Both the position numbers and the translations under genes were made by a program. Positions 28,050-35,726 of a DNA stretch of 64,000 bases are shown here, piece after piece (within the stretch, counting starts at the first letter, position 1; every line of letters starts with the position of its first letter). Origin of the DNA: Pseudomonas cavernicola (GTDB lineage Bacteria > Pseudomonadota > Gammaproteobacteria > Pseudomonadales > Pseudomonadaceae); NCBI RefSeq assembly GCF_003596405.1, contig NZ_QYUR01000002.1, forward strand, positions 2,124,501 to 2,188,500, in the 5' to 3' direction. Under the pieces are notes generated by a model. It saw only the letters and a program-made list of their open reading frames with translations, searched no databases and had not been told where the DNA came from.

Positions 28050-28885
28050 TTGCTCACCTGCTGCAGTTGCGGGGCCACTTGCTTGGCCACCTCGTCAAGG
28101 CGGGCGAACCACACATCGCCATCGCTGGCCATGCGCTCGACCAGGCGCTCCAGTTGCTCGAAGCGCGCGGCGCGGCCGATCACTTCCGGGTGCATGGTGA
28201 AGCTGGTGTGGCGGCCATCGCGGCGCGCCGACTCGTACTCCGCCAGCCAGCTGTCGAACAGCACGCGCGGTGCGGTGAAGTTGCCGCCGTTGTCGATGCT
28301 CCAGCCGAACATCGGCCAGTCATCCTGCGACCAGTGCACCGGGATTTCCAGGATCGAGGCGCCGTTCCACTGCTCGTAGTAGGGACGGTCGTCGCCCATG
28401 CAACTGGAGTCGTAGGCGAAGCCGTTGGCCAGCACCAGCTCGAAGGTCTCCGGGGTCAGCTCCCAGGACGAGGAACGGTAGCCGGCCGGCTTCGGCGCCC
28501 CGGCCTTGGCCAGGGCCTCCAGGCCCAGCTGCATCTCCTCGGTCTGCTGCTCGGCGCTGACCTTGTCGCTGCGCAAGTGCATATGGCCGTGGTGACCGAT
28601 CTCGTGGCCTTCCTTGAGCAGCATCTCCACCAGGTGCGGGTGCTGTTCGGCGGTGTAGCCGGGCACGAAGAAGGTCGCCGGGATCTTGTGCCGGCGCAGC
28701 AGTTCGAGAATCCGCGGCACGCCGCGGGTCACGCCGAAGCGGCCCTCGGACAGGCTGGTCAGGCGGCGCGCGAAGGTCGGGCTGTCGCCCAGTAGGCCGG
28801 CCTCGGCATCCACATCGAAGGTCAGGGAAACGGCGACCGGTCTCTTGTTCGGCCACTGCAGCCGGGGGTTGTTGTCTGCACGCAT
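28046..28885 (-). CDS. Polysaccharide deacetylase family hydrolase
   Basis: A 279-residue NodB-homology protein. The metal/catalytic Asp pair is in LTFDVDAEAG (Asp24, Asp26) and the His ligands in GHEIGHHGHMH. No signal peptide is seen, so it is cytoplasmic. Cytoplasmic members of this branch often hydrolyse small amides or formamides rather than polysaccharides. AGGAGTG precedes the ATG at 28885; the upstream extension of the frame has no ribosome site. It is coupled to the C45 gene. Confidence 0.83.
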   Translation of the reverse strand: MRADNNPRLQWPNKRPVAVSLTFDVDAEAGLLGDSPTFARRLTSLSEGRFGVTRGVPRILELLRRHKIPATFFVPGYTAEQHPHLVEMLLKEGHEIGHHGHMHLRSDKVSAEQQTEEMQLGLEALAKAGAPKPAGYRSSSWELTPETFELVLANGFAYDSSCMGDDRPYYEQWNGASILEIPVHWSQDDWPMFGWSIDNGGNFTAPRVLFDSWLAEYESARRDGRHTSFTMHPEVIGRAARFEQLERLVERMASDGDVWFARLDEVAKQVAPQLQQVSK

Positions 28886-28917
28886 CAGGCGCACTCCTGT
28901 TCGGGGTTTTCTAGCGG

Positions 28918-30360
28918 TTACGGGGCTTTGTGCGCGGCGCCGGACTCGGAGTCCTCGCGGTCCTGCAGGCGTCTGAGCCAATAGAGCGCCTGGGAGATGG
29001 TCAGCACGGCCACGGCGATCAGCACCTCCTTGAGGCCGCCATAACCGGTGATGGCGGCGCCGGTCATGCCGACCACCAGGATCAGCGCATCGAACAACGC
29101 CAGGGCGATGGCGATGCCGGTCCAGGAGCGCGACAGGCAGATCGGCCGCGGCGCGTCAGGACGATCCCAGCGCAGCATCACGTAGCCGGACACCGCCAGC
29201 AGGTGGGCAAGGATGTAGCCGACGTTGCCGGCGACGATGACCGCCAGCGGGTTGCCGACCAGCAGCACCATCAGGATGTTGATCAGCAGCTGCACGGTCA
29301 CCGCCCGGGCCGGCACGCCGGCGCGGTTGAGGGTGCCGAACTGGCGGATGGTCAGGCCATCACGCGAACTCTGGTACAACGCCCGACCGGCATCGGCCGT
29401 GCCCATCACCGACAGCACCAAGATGCCGGCGATCAGCACCAGGGTGATCGGCGCCGCGCCACCGCCCATCAGCACTTCGGCGCCCGCCTGCAGGAAGCCG
29501 TAGGGCTTATCCGTAAGCACCTGCTCGCCGAGCAGGCCGGCCAGGCCCAGCGGGGTCAGGGTGAACACCAGCAACAGGATCAGCGCGGAGATACGCAGCG
29601 CCTTGCGGGTATCCGCCACCGTGTCGCGGAACTCGGGGATAAAGGAGGCCGCGGCCTCCACCGCGTAAGCCGACCAGGCCATGATGAACAGCCAGGCGAG
29701 GATGGTGCGCAGGCCCTCGACACCCTCGCCGGTGCGCCAGGTGAAGCTGCTGGTGTTCCAGACGTCGGCGGTGAGGAAGCTGGTGCCGAAGATCAGCACC
29801 GGGATCATCAGCAGCACGCCGGCCACGGTGAGGATCACCATGGTGAAGCGCAACTGGATCATGCTCAGGGCCCAGGAAATCAGCGCCACGCCGAGGGCGA
29901 TGAACTGCGGCAGCCCCAACTGGATCGGCCCCAGGTTGTAGCTGAAGGTGACGTCCGGCCAGAACTGCTCGGAAAGGATCTGCGCCACCGCCAGGCCCCA
30001 GATCGCCGGGGCGGTGGCCCAGGCGAACCAGTAGGCGTAAGTGGCCAGCGGCCCCAGGCTGGGAAAACGCCGGCTCCAGGCCTCGTTGGCGTAGAGCGCG
30101 ATGCCGCCGGACTTCTCACCAAACATGGCGCCCATTTCCGAATACAGCCAGTTGTGCAGCACGGCGACGGCCGCAATCACGGCCCACAGGGCGATGGCCG
30201 CCCAGGCCCCGATCGCGCCAATCGAATAGCCGAGGCCGACGAACAGGGCCGCGGGCAGGCTGAGGGTGATCGCCACCCCGTCCCACCAGCGAATGGTTTT
30301 AGCGAGTACCGCGGTCGGCTCGGTGCCGGGATTGGCCTGGTGCATCTGCATCGCCCTCAT
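28918..30360 (-). CDS. APC family amino acid/amine permease
   Basis: A 480-residue inner-membrane transporter with about twelve segments, beginning GVAITLSLPAALFVGLGYSIGAIG as in amino-acid/polyamine/organocation permeases. It probably imports the substrate of the downstream cluster. Starts at 30360, 30351 and 30345 are possible; GAGGGC lies upstream of the two later ones. The 5' region 30361-30750 carries several TTGCGCAA-type boxes. It is the promoter-proximal gene of the minus-strand operon running to 23702. Confidence 0.87.
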   Translation of the reverse strand: MRAMQMHQANPGTEPTAVLAKTIRWWDGVAITLSLPAALFVGLGYSIGAIGAWAAIALWAVIAAVAVLHNWLYSEMGAMFGEKSGGIALYANEAWSRRFPSLGPLATYAYWFAWATAPAIWGLAVAQILSEQFWPDVTFSYNLGPIQLGLPQFIALGVALISWALSMIQLRFTMVILTVAGVLLMIPVLIFGTSFLTADVWNTSSFTWRTGEGVEGLRTILAWLFIMAWSAYAVEAAASFIPEFRDTVADTRKALRISALILLLVFTLTPLGLAGLLGEQVLTDKPYGFLQAGAEVLMGGGAAPITLVLIAGILVLSVMGTADAGRALYQSSRDGLTIRQFGTLNRAGVPARAVTVQLLINILMVLLVGNPLAVIVAGNVGYILAHLLAVSGYVMLRWDRPDAPRPICLSRSWTGIAIALALFDALILVVGMTGAAITGYGGLKEVLIAVAVLTISQALYWLRRLQDREDSESGAAHKAP

Positions 30361-30408
30361 CTTGTGGTTTTGTCATGGGTGTCGATGAGCAGATCCTAAG
30401 ACAGTTTT

Positions 30409-30652
30409 TTGCGCATGTGTATATTTTTATTTTCTATTGATACGCATTGCGCAACTTAAAACGACAATAATTACGCAAATATCAATTTCAGCGCATGACC
30501 GCAACAAGGCCGTGCCCAGCCGCTACGCGACGATCTGGCACGGCACTCGGGGGCATTTCAGGCGGAAAAAAAGGGGGGATGAATGGAGGACATCTGCCTC
30601 ACAACAGCGCGCATTGCGCAGAGATTCAATTACTGAGCTGCGCATTGCGCAA
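30409..30652. promoter_or_regulatory. Array of Lrp/AsnC-like TTGCGCAA boxes upstream of the permease operon
   Basis: The 8-bp palindrome TTGCGCAA occurs at 30447-30454 and 30645-30652. Near copies lie at 30409-30416 (TTGCGCAT), 30471-30478 (TTACGCAA) and 30614-30621 (TTGCGCAG). The region 30361-30750 carries no gene. The array lies between the permease operon and the Lrp/AsnC gene. Confidence 0.6.
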
Positions 30653-30750
30653 ATGGGGACGCATGCCACTGCAGGAGGCGCAGTGGCTCAGCGGGGAAGG
30701 CGGGGCGGGAAGGTATTAGCGGAGCGAAGGCCTGCTGGTCAGGAGGAGGA

Positions 30751-31218
30751 TCAGCTCTCGGGCTCGATCGGCGGAATGGTGAAGCGGATCTTGTGCACCT
30801 TCACTTCCTGCAGCATCCTCACGTCGCGGATGCCCGGCAGGCTGCGCACCCGCTGCTGCAAGGCCCACAGGCTATCATCATCGCGGCACAGCACCTGCAC
30901 GCAGATATCCGCAGTGCCCATGGTGGTCGACAGGTAGCTGACTTCCGGCCAGCGCCCCAGCGTATCGACGGCCCGTTCGTGATCTTGCGGCGCCACGTTG
31001 ACGAACAACAGCGCCAGCTTGGCATGCCCCAGCTTGGATGGGTTAGTGAACGCCAGGATCTGCACGATGCCCTGGTCTTGCAGGCGCTTGACCCGCGTGC
31101 GGATGGTGGCCTCGGGAACCGAGAGGTTGCGCGCAACTTCGCGAAAAGCGCGGCGGCCGTCTTCCTGCAGTTCACGGACGATTTCGAAGTCCAGTGGATC
31201 GAGGGACGAAATAGACAT
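30751..31218 (-). CDS. Lrp/AsnC family transcriptional regulator
   Basis: A 155-residue regulator. The HTH is FEIVRELQEDGRRAFREVARNLSVPEATIRTRVKRL (read in parts, residues about 10-45), followed by the RAM effector domain with TTMGTADICVQVLC and LPGIRDVR. The ATG at 31218 is preferred because GGAAG lies eight bases upstream; ATG 31233 lacks a site. It lies upstream of and in the same orientation as the permease operon and likely controls it through the TTGCGCAA boxes. Confidence 0.88.
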   Translation of the reverse strand: MSISSLDPLDFEIVRELQEDGRRAFREVARNLSVPEATIRTRVKRLQDQGIVQILAFTNPSKLGHAKLALLFVNVAPQDHERAVDTLGRWPEVSYLSTTMGTADICVQVLCRDDDSLWALQQRVRSLPGIRDVRMLQEVKVHKIRFTIPPIEPES

Positions 31219-31420
31219 GTTCAAGGCTTCCATGGGTTGACGCAGGGTTGCCCCACTCGCTAGGCGGCAGACAACCCCTGGGTTAAAAGCGGCTCAAAGG
31301 CTAGCAGATTCAGGAGTGGGTTATCAGGGGCTGGTCGCGAATCCCTGCGAGGCGGAGCCGGCAGGGACTACACATAAGCACAACGCATAACGCGCATCAG
31401 CGCCAGATAAATTACTAACT

Positions 31421-31459
31421 ATGCGCAAAGTATAGTGTCTTTATTTGTTTATTGCGCAA
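31421..31459. promoter_or_regulatory. Lrp/AsnC-like boxes upstream of the regulator gene
   Basis: TTGCGCAA at 31452-31459 and ATGCGCAA at 31421-31428 lie about 200-240 bp upstream of the Lrp gene start and are candidates for autoregulation. The space between the regulator and these boxes holds no gene. Confidence 0.5.
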
Positions 31460-31488
31460 CAAATATCCCGTACATTCCACGCAAACCA

Positions 31489-31917
31489 CTACGACTTAAG
31501 ATCAATAGCAGCGCGATAGCTCCCATCCATGTGGAAGGGCACGGACGAGTGATCGTGGACGATGCGCCATCGCCCGTTCGTCTTCCGAAGACACATCGTA
31601 GTGCGGTACCAAAGATCCTGGTCTTCACCGCTCTGTCGCCCGCGCATTCGGTTTAGCGCTGATGCGAACGCCACGTCGCCGTCGACGGTGAGATCGACGT
31701 CGCGCGCACCGATCTGGATTGGCCCGTCCCAGCCTGCAAGCCATGTCGCGACGCTGTCGCGTTTCATTCCGCGGCGCCCTAGCGGCGGCGCCAGGTCGTA
31801 AATCACAGCGTCCGGCGCATAGGCCTCGACGATGGCGTCTGCGTCGCGGTCAGCATGCGCTCTTACCAATCGTTGGAAGAGCGCTTCTATCTCGGCTCTA
31901 TCTGCTGTCGAATTCAT
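31489..31917 (-). CDS. SnoaL-like (NTF2 fold) protein, likely integron cassette gene
   Basis: A 142-residue protein of the SnoaL/DUF4440 type: EIEALFQRLVRAHADRDADAIVEAYAPDAVIYDLAPPLG (read in parts), WLAGWDGPIQIGARDVDLTVDGDVAFA, and WRIVHDHSSVPF near the C terminus. Members are small isomerases, hydrolases or of unknown role. Start 31917 gives the family N terminus; a 29-residue upstream extension is unlikely. It lies immediately downstream, on the minus strand, of an attC site at 32021-32108, in the orientation expected of a gene cassette. No second attC was seen after it. Confidence 0.75.
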   Translation of the reverse strand: MNSTADRAEIEALFQRLVRAHADRDADAIVEAYAPDAVIYDLAPPLGRRGMKRDSVATWLAGWDGPIQIGARDVDLTVDGDVAFASALNRMRGRQSGEDQDLWYRTTMCLRKTNGRWRIVHDHSSVPFHMDGSYRAAIDLKS

Positions 31918-32020
31918 CCCATTACACCATTTCGAGTGGTAGTGGCACCTAATGGTCGAACGACGCGATAGTAAATCGACAGGTATCATGAAGATATCTC
32001 GCATGGAGTGTCATTCCAGC

Positions 32021-32108
32021 GCCTAACGCCTGAGTTAAGGGGCAGCAAAAAGCGTAGCTTTTGGATGTTCCATTGAGCGAAGCGAACGACTTGAACCATG
32101 TGTTAGGT
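32021..32108 (-). repeat. Integron attC site (59-base element), solitary
   Basis: Read on the minus strand: ACCTAAC (R'' at 32108-32102), spacer, GTTCAAG (L''), a region able to fold (CGTTCGCTTCGCT and AAAAGC/GCTTTT), then CTTAAC (L'), TCAGGC and GTTAGGC (R' at 32027-32021). Box order and spacing match chromosomal-type attC sites of Pseudomonas and Xanthomonas. No integrase gene or further attC is visible. Confidence 0.75.
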
Positions 32109-32119
32109 GCTTTACCTAG

Positions 32120-32576
32120 TGGCTGTAATTCGCTCATACACGACACCGCGCAAGGCAAGCGAGGGGTACGGCCGTGGTTATTCAGCAAATCACGGCGGCT
32201 CATCGCCTCCAGGCGGTGTCGGCAGCTGGTGAGCGCGTTCCGTTGCATTGCTCCGCCAGCGGCAAAGCCCTTTTGGCAACGCTCAATGCACATCAGCTTG
32301 CGCGCCATTTGAAGCTTGCGCTCACTCACCGGCTCTTCGACAACGCACAGTTGGCGACGGAGCTTGAGCAAGTCAGGCAGGAGCAGGTTGCATGGGACTT
32401 TGAGGAACATCAGATCGGGGTGTGCGCCTTGGCTACTGCGTTTCTCGATCTGCAAGGGAATGTATACGCACTTTCCGACAGCGCGCTTCACGGAGAAGAT
32501 GCCGGAGCTGACACCTCCATTACTAGCTGCGCGCGAGAGTCTACAGCGCTTGGTAAGCGGTCGCGCACGCACATAG
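32120..32576 (+). pseudogene. IclR family regulator, effector-domain remnant
   Basis: From about 32174 the frame gives VVIQQI, SAAGERVPLHCSASGKALLA and VAWDFEEHQIGVCALATAF, the IclR ligand domain. The continuation TARFTEKMPELTPPLLAARESL is in another frame, so there is a frameshift near 32470. The N-terminal winged helix is missing, removed where the attC region begins. It is not functional. Confidence 0.75.
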
Positions 32577-32639
32577 TCATTTCGGCTTTCATATCTGCGG
32601 GGAAGGCGGTCTCGCGTGTCGCCGCAGAAGGATGAATGC

Positions 32640-32852
32640 ATGACGATGCCCGATGAGCGTACTAGATCCGTTATCCAGACACGGGAGTTCCTGGTGGACC
32701 TGAGCCGGGATTCGACTCTGCCCGAATCTGTGCGGGGCGAGGCACGGAGGCTTCTGCGTCACTTTCCTTCAAAGGATGATTTAATTTTGGCAGCTAGGCT
32801 CGAAGAGCAACACCCACTTGGGCCGGTGTTCAGCTCAACGATCGACGGGTGA
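32640..32852 (+). CDS. BPSL0761-type small protein
   Basis: A 70-residue protein: MTMPDERTRSVIQTREFL, then LPESVRGEARRLLRHFPSKDD, then HPLGPVFSSTI. This matches the small BPSL0761-type family often found on mobile or accessory DNA; its function is unknown. AGGATG precedes the ATG at 32640. A further small frame follows three bases after its stop. Confidence 0.65.
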   Translation: MTMPDERTRSVIQTREFLVDLSRDSTLPESVRGEARRLLRHFPSKDDLILAARLEEQHPLGPVFSSTIDG

Positions 32853-32855
32853 CAG

Positions 32856-32984
32856 ATGCCTGCAAATCAGTTGCCTGAGCTTTTGTGGGCTGCCTTCTCC
32901 ATTGGCCCTGTTAGGGGCGACCGTCTCCATTTCACGACCTTTCTCGGCCGCGCCCTCGAAGAAGATTATTTGAATCGCCCCTAG
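32856..32984 (+). pseudogene. Small ORF truncated by an IS end
   Basis: The frame starts MPANQLPELLWAAFSIG and runs for 42 codons, ending at a TAG that lies inside the IS remnant starting at 32971. The last four residues are therefore encoded by the insertion sequence tip, so the original gene was cut. It was probably in an operon with the preceding small gene. Family not recognised. Confidence 0.5.
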
Positions 32985-33012
32985 TTTCGTAGACACCTCC
33001 AAGCCTTAAACT
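32971..33012. mobile_element. IS3-family terminal fragment
   Basis: TGAATCGCCCCTAGTTTCGTAGACACC resembles the terminal inverted repeat of IS3-type elements and shares its first 11 bases with the left end of the complete element at 49307. Only the tip remains. It is followed at 33012-33077 by the last 21 codons of an unknown gene ending in LLLVDFLAKNLDD. Confidence 0.55.
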
Positions 33013-33077
33013 CGGTCATCGACAGTCCGCAGCCGCTGCTGCTGGTCGACTTCCTCGCCAAAAACCTCGATGACTGA
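33012..33077 (+). pseudogene. 3' end fragment of an unknown gene
   Basis: A frame reading SVIDSPQPLLLVDFLAKNLDD ends at TGA 33075-33077. It begins at the boundary of the IS tip, so the upstream part of the gene is gone. Too short to name; some DNA-partition or transposition helper proteins end in a similar way, but this is weak. Confidence 0.35.
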
Positions 33078-33086
33078 CCCCGCCGG

Positions 33087-33841
33087 TCAGCCCACCTCAT
33101 CTGGCAGAGGGATAGCCGAAAACTCCCGCACTGCGGGCGCTTGCAAGGCGCCGGCGAAGAACCTCGCGGCCTCGACATAGCGCAACGCCGACTTCGCGTC
33201 CTTCCAGCCGACGTAGCTCATCAAGGACTTCTGGTCCCAGCCGTTGCACGTCGCCCAGGTGGCAAAGCCGCGGCGTAGCGAGTGACAGCTGTATTGCTCA
33301 CCGTCCAGCCCCGCGCGCTGCAGCGTCTGCCGCAGCAGCGGAATCACGCTGTTGGGGTGCAACGGCGTGACCTGCAGCTGCCCCCAGCGGTTGATCCCAC
33401 GAAACACGGGGCCGAGGGCAAGCCCCGCCACCGCGATCCACTCCAGGTAAGCCTGCACCGGACACAGGCGCTGCAAGGCCGGCGCCGAGTAGCTGGTGCC
33501 GAGGTTGTCGCGATCACCCTTGCTCCGCGGCAGGAAGAGGGTCATGCCCTCCCCGGCTCGCGCCTGGATGTGCTCGACCTGCAGACGGCACAGCTCGTCA
33601 CTGCGAAAGGCGCGCCAGAAGCCGAGCAGGATTAGCGCGCGGTCGCGCCAGCAGCGCAGCACCCGAACTGATGCGACACGTACCTTCTTCGAAAGACCAA
33701 GCATCCTGACCTCGATCGCCCGTCGAGCCGGAATACCACCTTGACTGGCTTGGTGATGACTCGTTTCACAGCCTGCTCCTTCTGCGCTCGGCTGAATGTT
33801 CGCTCCTTAACTGGCACTACCAAAGCCGTCTCCAGAGGCAA
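33087..33841 (-). pseudogene. Tyrosine recombinase, frameshifted
   Basis: The catalytic half is open from 33704: box I Arg in WRAFRSDELCRL, HSLRRGFATW for His-x-x-Arg, GWKDAKSA for the Trp/His position and the nucleophile Tyr in LRYVEA. The N-terminal part (from 33841, ETALVVPVKERTFSRAQKEQ) lies in a different frame, and the region between them is degraded. It is the relic of a site-specific recombinase, probably from a mobile element that left the palindromes at 34089. Confidence 0.75.
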
Positions 33842-34088
33842 AGCGTCGGCAGCATTCAGCGGCAGTAATGCGCTTTCACCACCTTGGTGAGCTGGGTCGA
33901 AGATACTTTCCCGCTTTGTATTCGCCGAGCAATCTCACCATCAGGGCACTGGGCACCTGGCCCGAGATACGGGTGGTGGCCAGGGCATGGGCAACATGCG
34001 CACGCCTGGCATCTCGGGACTGGTCAACGATTATCTCCACTCCTCGCTCCCGCTGTTCTCAGTAAGGCCTGCCGATAGGTTTATGGTC
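33842..34088. other. No recognisable gene
   Basis: I see only short open stretches without family motifs and no structural repeat here. It is probably degraded mobile-element DNA next to the recombinase relic. Confidence 0.4.
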
Positions 34089-34129
34089 AATTATGCTCGC
34101 GAACATAATTTATACCCTTAAGCATAATT
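34089..34129. repeat. Palindrome plus half copy, possible recombination site
   Basis: A 22-bp near-perfect palindrome at 34089-34110 has arms AATTATG and CATAATT around CTCGCGAA. A further GCATAATT half lies at 34122-34129 after a 10-11 bp gap. This arm-spacer-arm layout near a tyrosine recombinase relic suggests a crossover or attachment site. Confidence 0.4.
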
Positions 34130-34149
34130 GCCAATAATTGCTGCTTTGG

Positions 34150-34236
34150 GAAAGCATCGACCGCCTGGGAGACCACCTTGTGGTGCTGGATAAAGGACGA
34201 GTGGTCGAGAGCCGCAACCACGGGGGATTGCTGTGA
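34150..34236 (+). pseudogene. ABC transporter ATPase, C-terminal fragment
   Basis: Twenty-eight codons read ESIDRLGDHLVVLDKGRVVES then RNHGGLL and stop. This is the D-loop-to-end segment of an ABC exporter-type ATPase. Nothing upstream belongs to it, so it is a remnant left by rearrangement. Confidence 0.5.
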
Positions 34237-34365
34237 CTTGGTGGCCTTTACGCGCGGCCCTGGCAACACCAAACAGGGGGCGTTCGTCGGGGTGGAGTGA
34301 ACTTCACCTTCATCGACGGTCACATGAAGTCCTTGTTAAGCGAACTCCAGCAGAGGAACAGCCTT

Positions 34366-34644
34366 ATGAAATTGGCCTCAGTTGTCAGCGCCGTGATTTC
34401 CAGTCTCGCGCCCAGTGTATTCGCCCAGGATGGCCTGCAAGAACCCGGCGCGAGTATCTCCGCCGTGGACTACCACTATGGAATGGAAATCGATGTGCAG
34501 AAGGTGCTGCAACGCACCGACACGTCCCAGAAGACGGGCGTGGTACCGGTGACCCTGGTCTACGAGGACAGCGAGGGCGAGGTGCACAAGATCCGTTTCC
34601 TCGAGTGGGGCGGGAGCACCGCCAGCACCACCAGCATTGCCTGA
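34366..34644 (+). CDS. DUF2790 family secreted protein
   Basis: A 92-residue protein with a signal peptide (MKLASVVSAVISSLAPSVFA) and the DUF2790 pattern: YHYGMEIDVQKVLQ, VVPVTLVYEDSEGEVHKIRFLEWGG. This family is largely confined to Pseudomonas, where small periplasmic members are often associated with copper or stress genes; the function is unknown. AGAGGAA lies before the ATG at 34366, and the longer frame from 34297 has no site. Confidence 0.78.
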   Translation: MKLASVVSAVISSLAPSVFAQDGLQEPGASISAVDYHYGMEIDVQKVLQRTDTSQKTGVVPVTLVYEDSEGEVHKIRFLEWGGSTASTTSIA

Positions 34645-35118
34645 TCAGGCCTGTCGATAGGGGTGTAGGGCACGAGCCTCCCCGGCGTACGCCTGCACCC
34701 CTCGCCCCTGTCGCACGAACTCTCCCACCGCCGAGCGCAGGCCGGGGTGGGCCAACCAAGGCCCGGAGAGGGTGATCACCGACTTGAAGCCACGGATCAG
34801 CTTGTGCTCGCCCTGGGCACCGGCGTCGAAGCACCGCAGGCCATCGCCGATAGCATGCTCGGTCCCCTGGTAGAAGCAGGTCGCGAAATGCAATCCGTAC
34901 TTGGTGGGGACCTTATCGGTATCCTCGGAATGACGGGTATGCCGATCAGCTCTGATGACCGCGATACCGACTCTGCCCCCAGCGATAATTTTATAGCCCG
35001 CCACCTGATCGCGGATTTTGAGCACCGTGGTGGAGGAGTTCGCGTGCCGTGCGGCGGCTCGAATGCCCATGTTGGCGCCCAGCAGTTCCCGAACGCACTT
35101 GTGCAGATCCTCGTCCAT
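34645..35118 (-). pseudogene. Chimeric remnant: HTH-like N terminus joined to COG3146-type C terminus
   Basis: From the ATG at 35118 the frame begins MDEDLHKCVRELLGANMGIRAAARHANSS, which looks like a helix-turn-helix of a recombinase or transposase-linked protein. From about 34917 it becomes YGLHFATCFYQGTEHAIGDGL, GAQGEHKLIRGF and WLAHPGLRSAVGEF, the C-terminal part of COG3146/DUF482 acyltransferase-like proteins. The two halves have no reason to be one protein, so this is a rearrangement scar. Confidence 0.6.
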
Positions 35119-35351
35119 CGGCCTGCCCGTGTAATCCCGCTGAGATGAGGTGCATTTCGGCACAAGGACTGAGCCAAAAAACCCATACAAACAATCTTTA
35201 AAATCAAATAATTACAGAACGAATGTCCTAATTTCCCCCTTATCTCGGCACGCCCCCTACTACGTCGGGCGTGTGCGTAATCGCGATCTGTATCGGGTCG
35301 GCGCGCAGCCGTGCGCAGTCCGTGAAAACCCTGTATGCACAGGCGACGACT

Positions 35352-35615
35352 TCACCCAAGCCGCTGGGCTGCGTGGAAATGACCCGCAACGCGCCCTACC
35401 TCACCCGACTTTACTGCGTGAAGCATCCGGCACAGGGGCGTAAACCCCTCGGCCTCAGACCAACGTACGCCAGTGGCTAGGCAAATCAGAGTGATGAGCT
35501 CAACGTGCGGGTTATCGCACCCTGCCCTAATGGCCTCAAGCAGAATGCCTATCTGATCATCGGTCAGCCAAGACAACTCCCTTTCGTCGATCTTAAAGGG
35601 CTTCACCAGCTCCAA
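35352..35615 (-). pseudogene. Phage-type integrase fragment
   Basis: The frame reads PFKIDERELSWLTDDQIGILLEAI, then HVELITLICLATGVRWSEAE, the start of the catalytic domain of a phage tyrosine integrase up to the box I Arg. From about 35455 the sequence no longer resembles an integrase. N terminus and the rest of the active site are missing. Confidence 0.65.
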
Positions 35616-35656
35616 CGGATTGGCGTAATCCAGCTGCCCCAGCCAGCGTAACTCTC

Positions 35657-35713
35657 TGCCACAGTCACCTGGGCGGCATCAGCCCCGAGGCGTTTGAACG
35701 CGCCTCAATATGA
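35657..35713 (+). pseudogene. IS3-family transposase C-terminal scrap
   Basis: Eighteen codons read CHSHLGGISPEAFERASI and stop, the usual C-terminal end of IS3-family OrfB proteins. No upstream transposase sequence remains. Confidence 0.45.
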
Positions 35714-35726
35714 GGCTGGAAAATGT

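Noticed and set aside
28930..30399. Long plus-strand open frame opposite the APC permease
   Set aside because: Rich in Gln, His, Arg and Gly with no motif; the minus strand encodes a proper membrane transporter.
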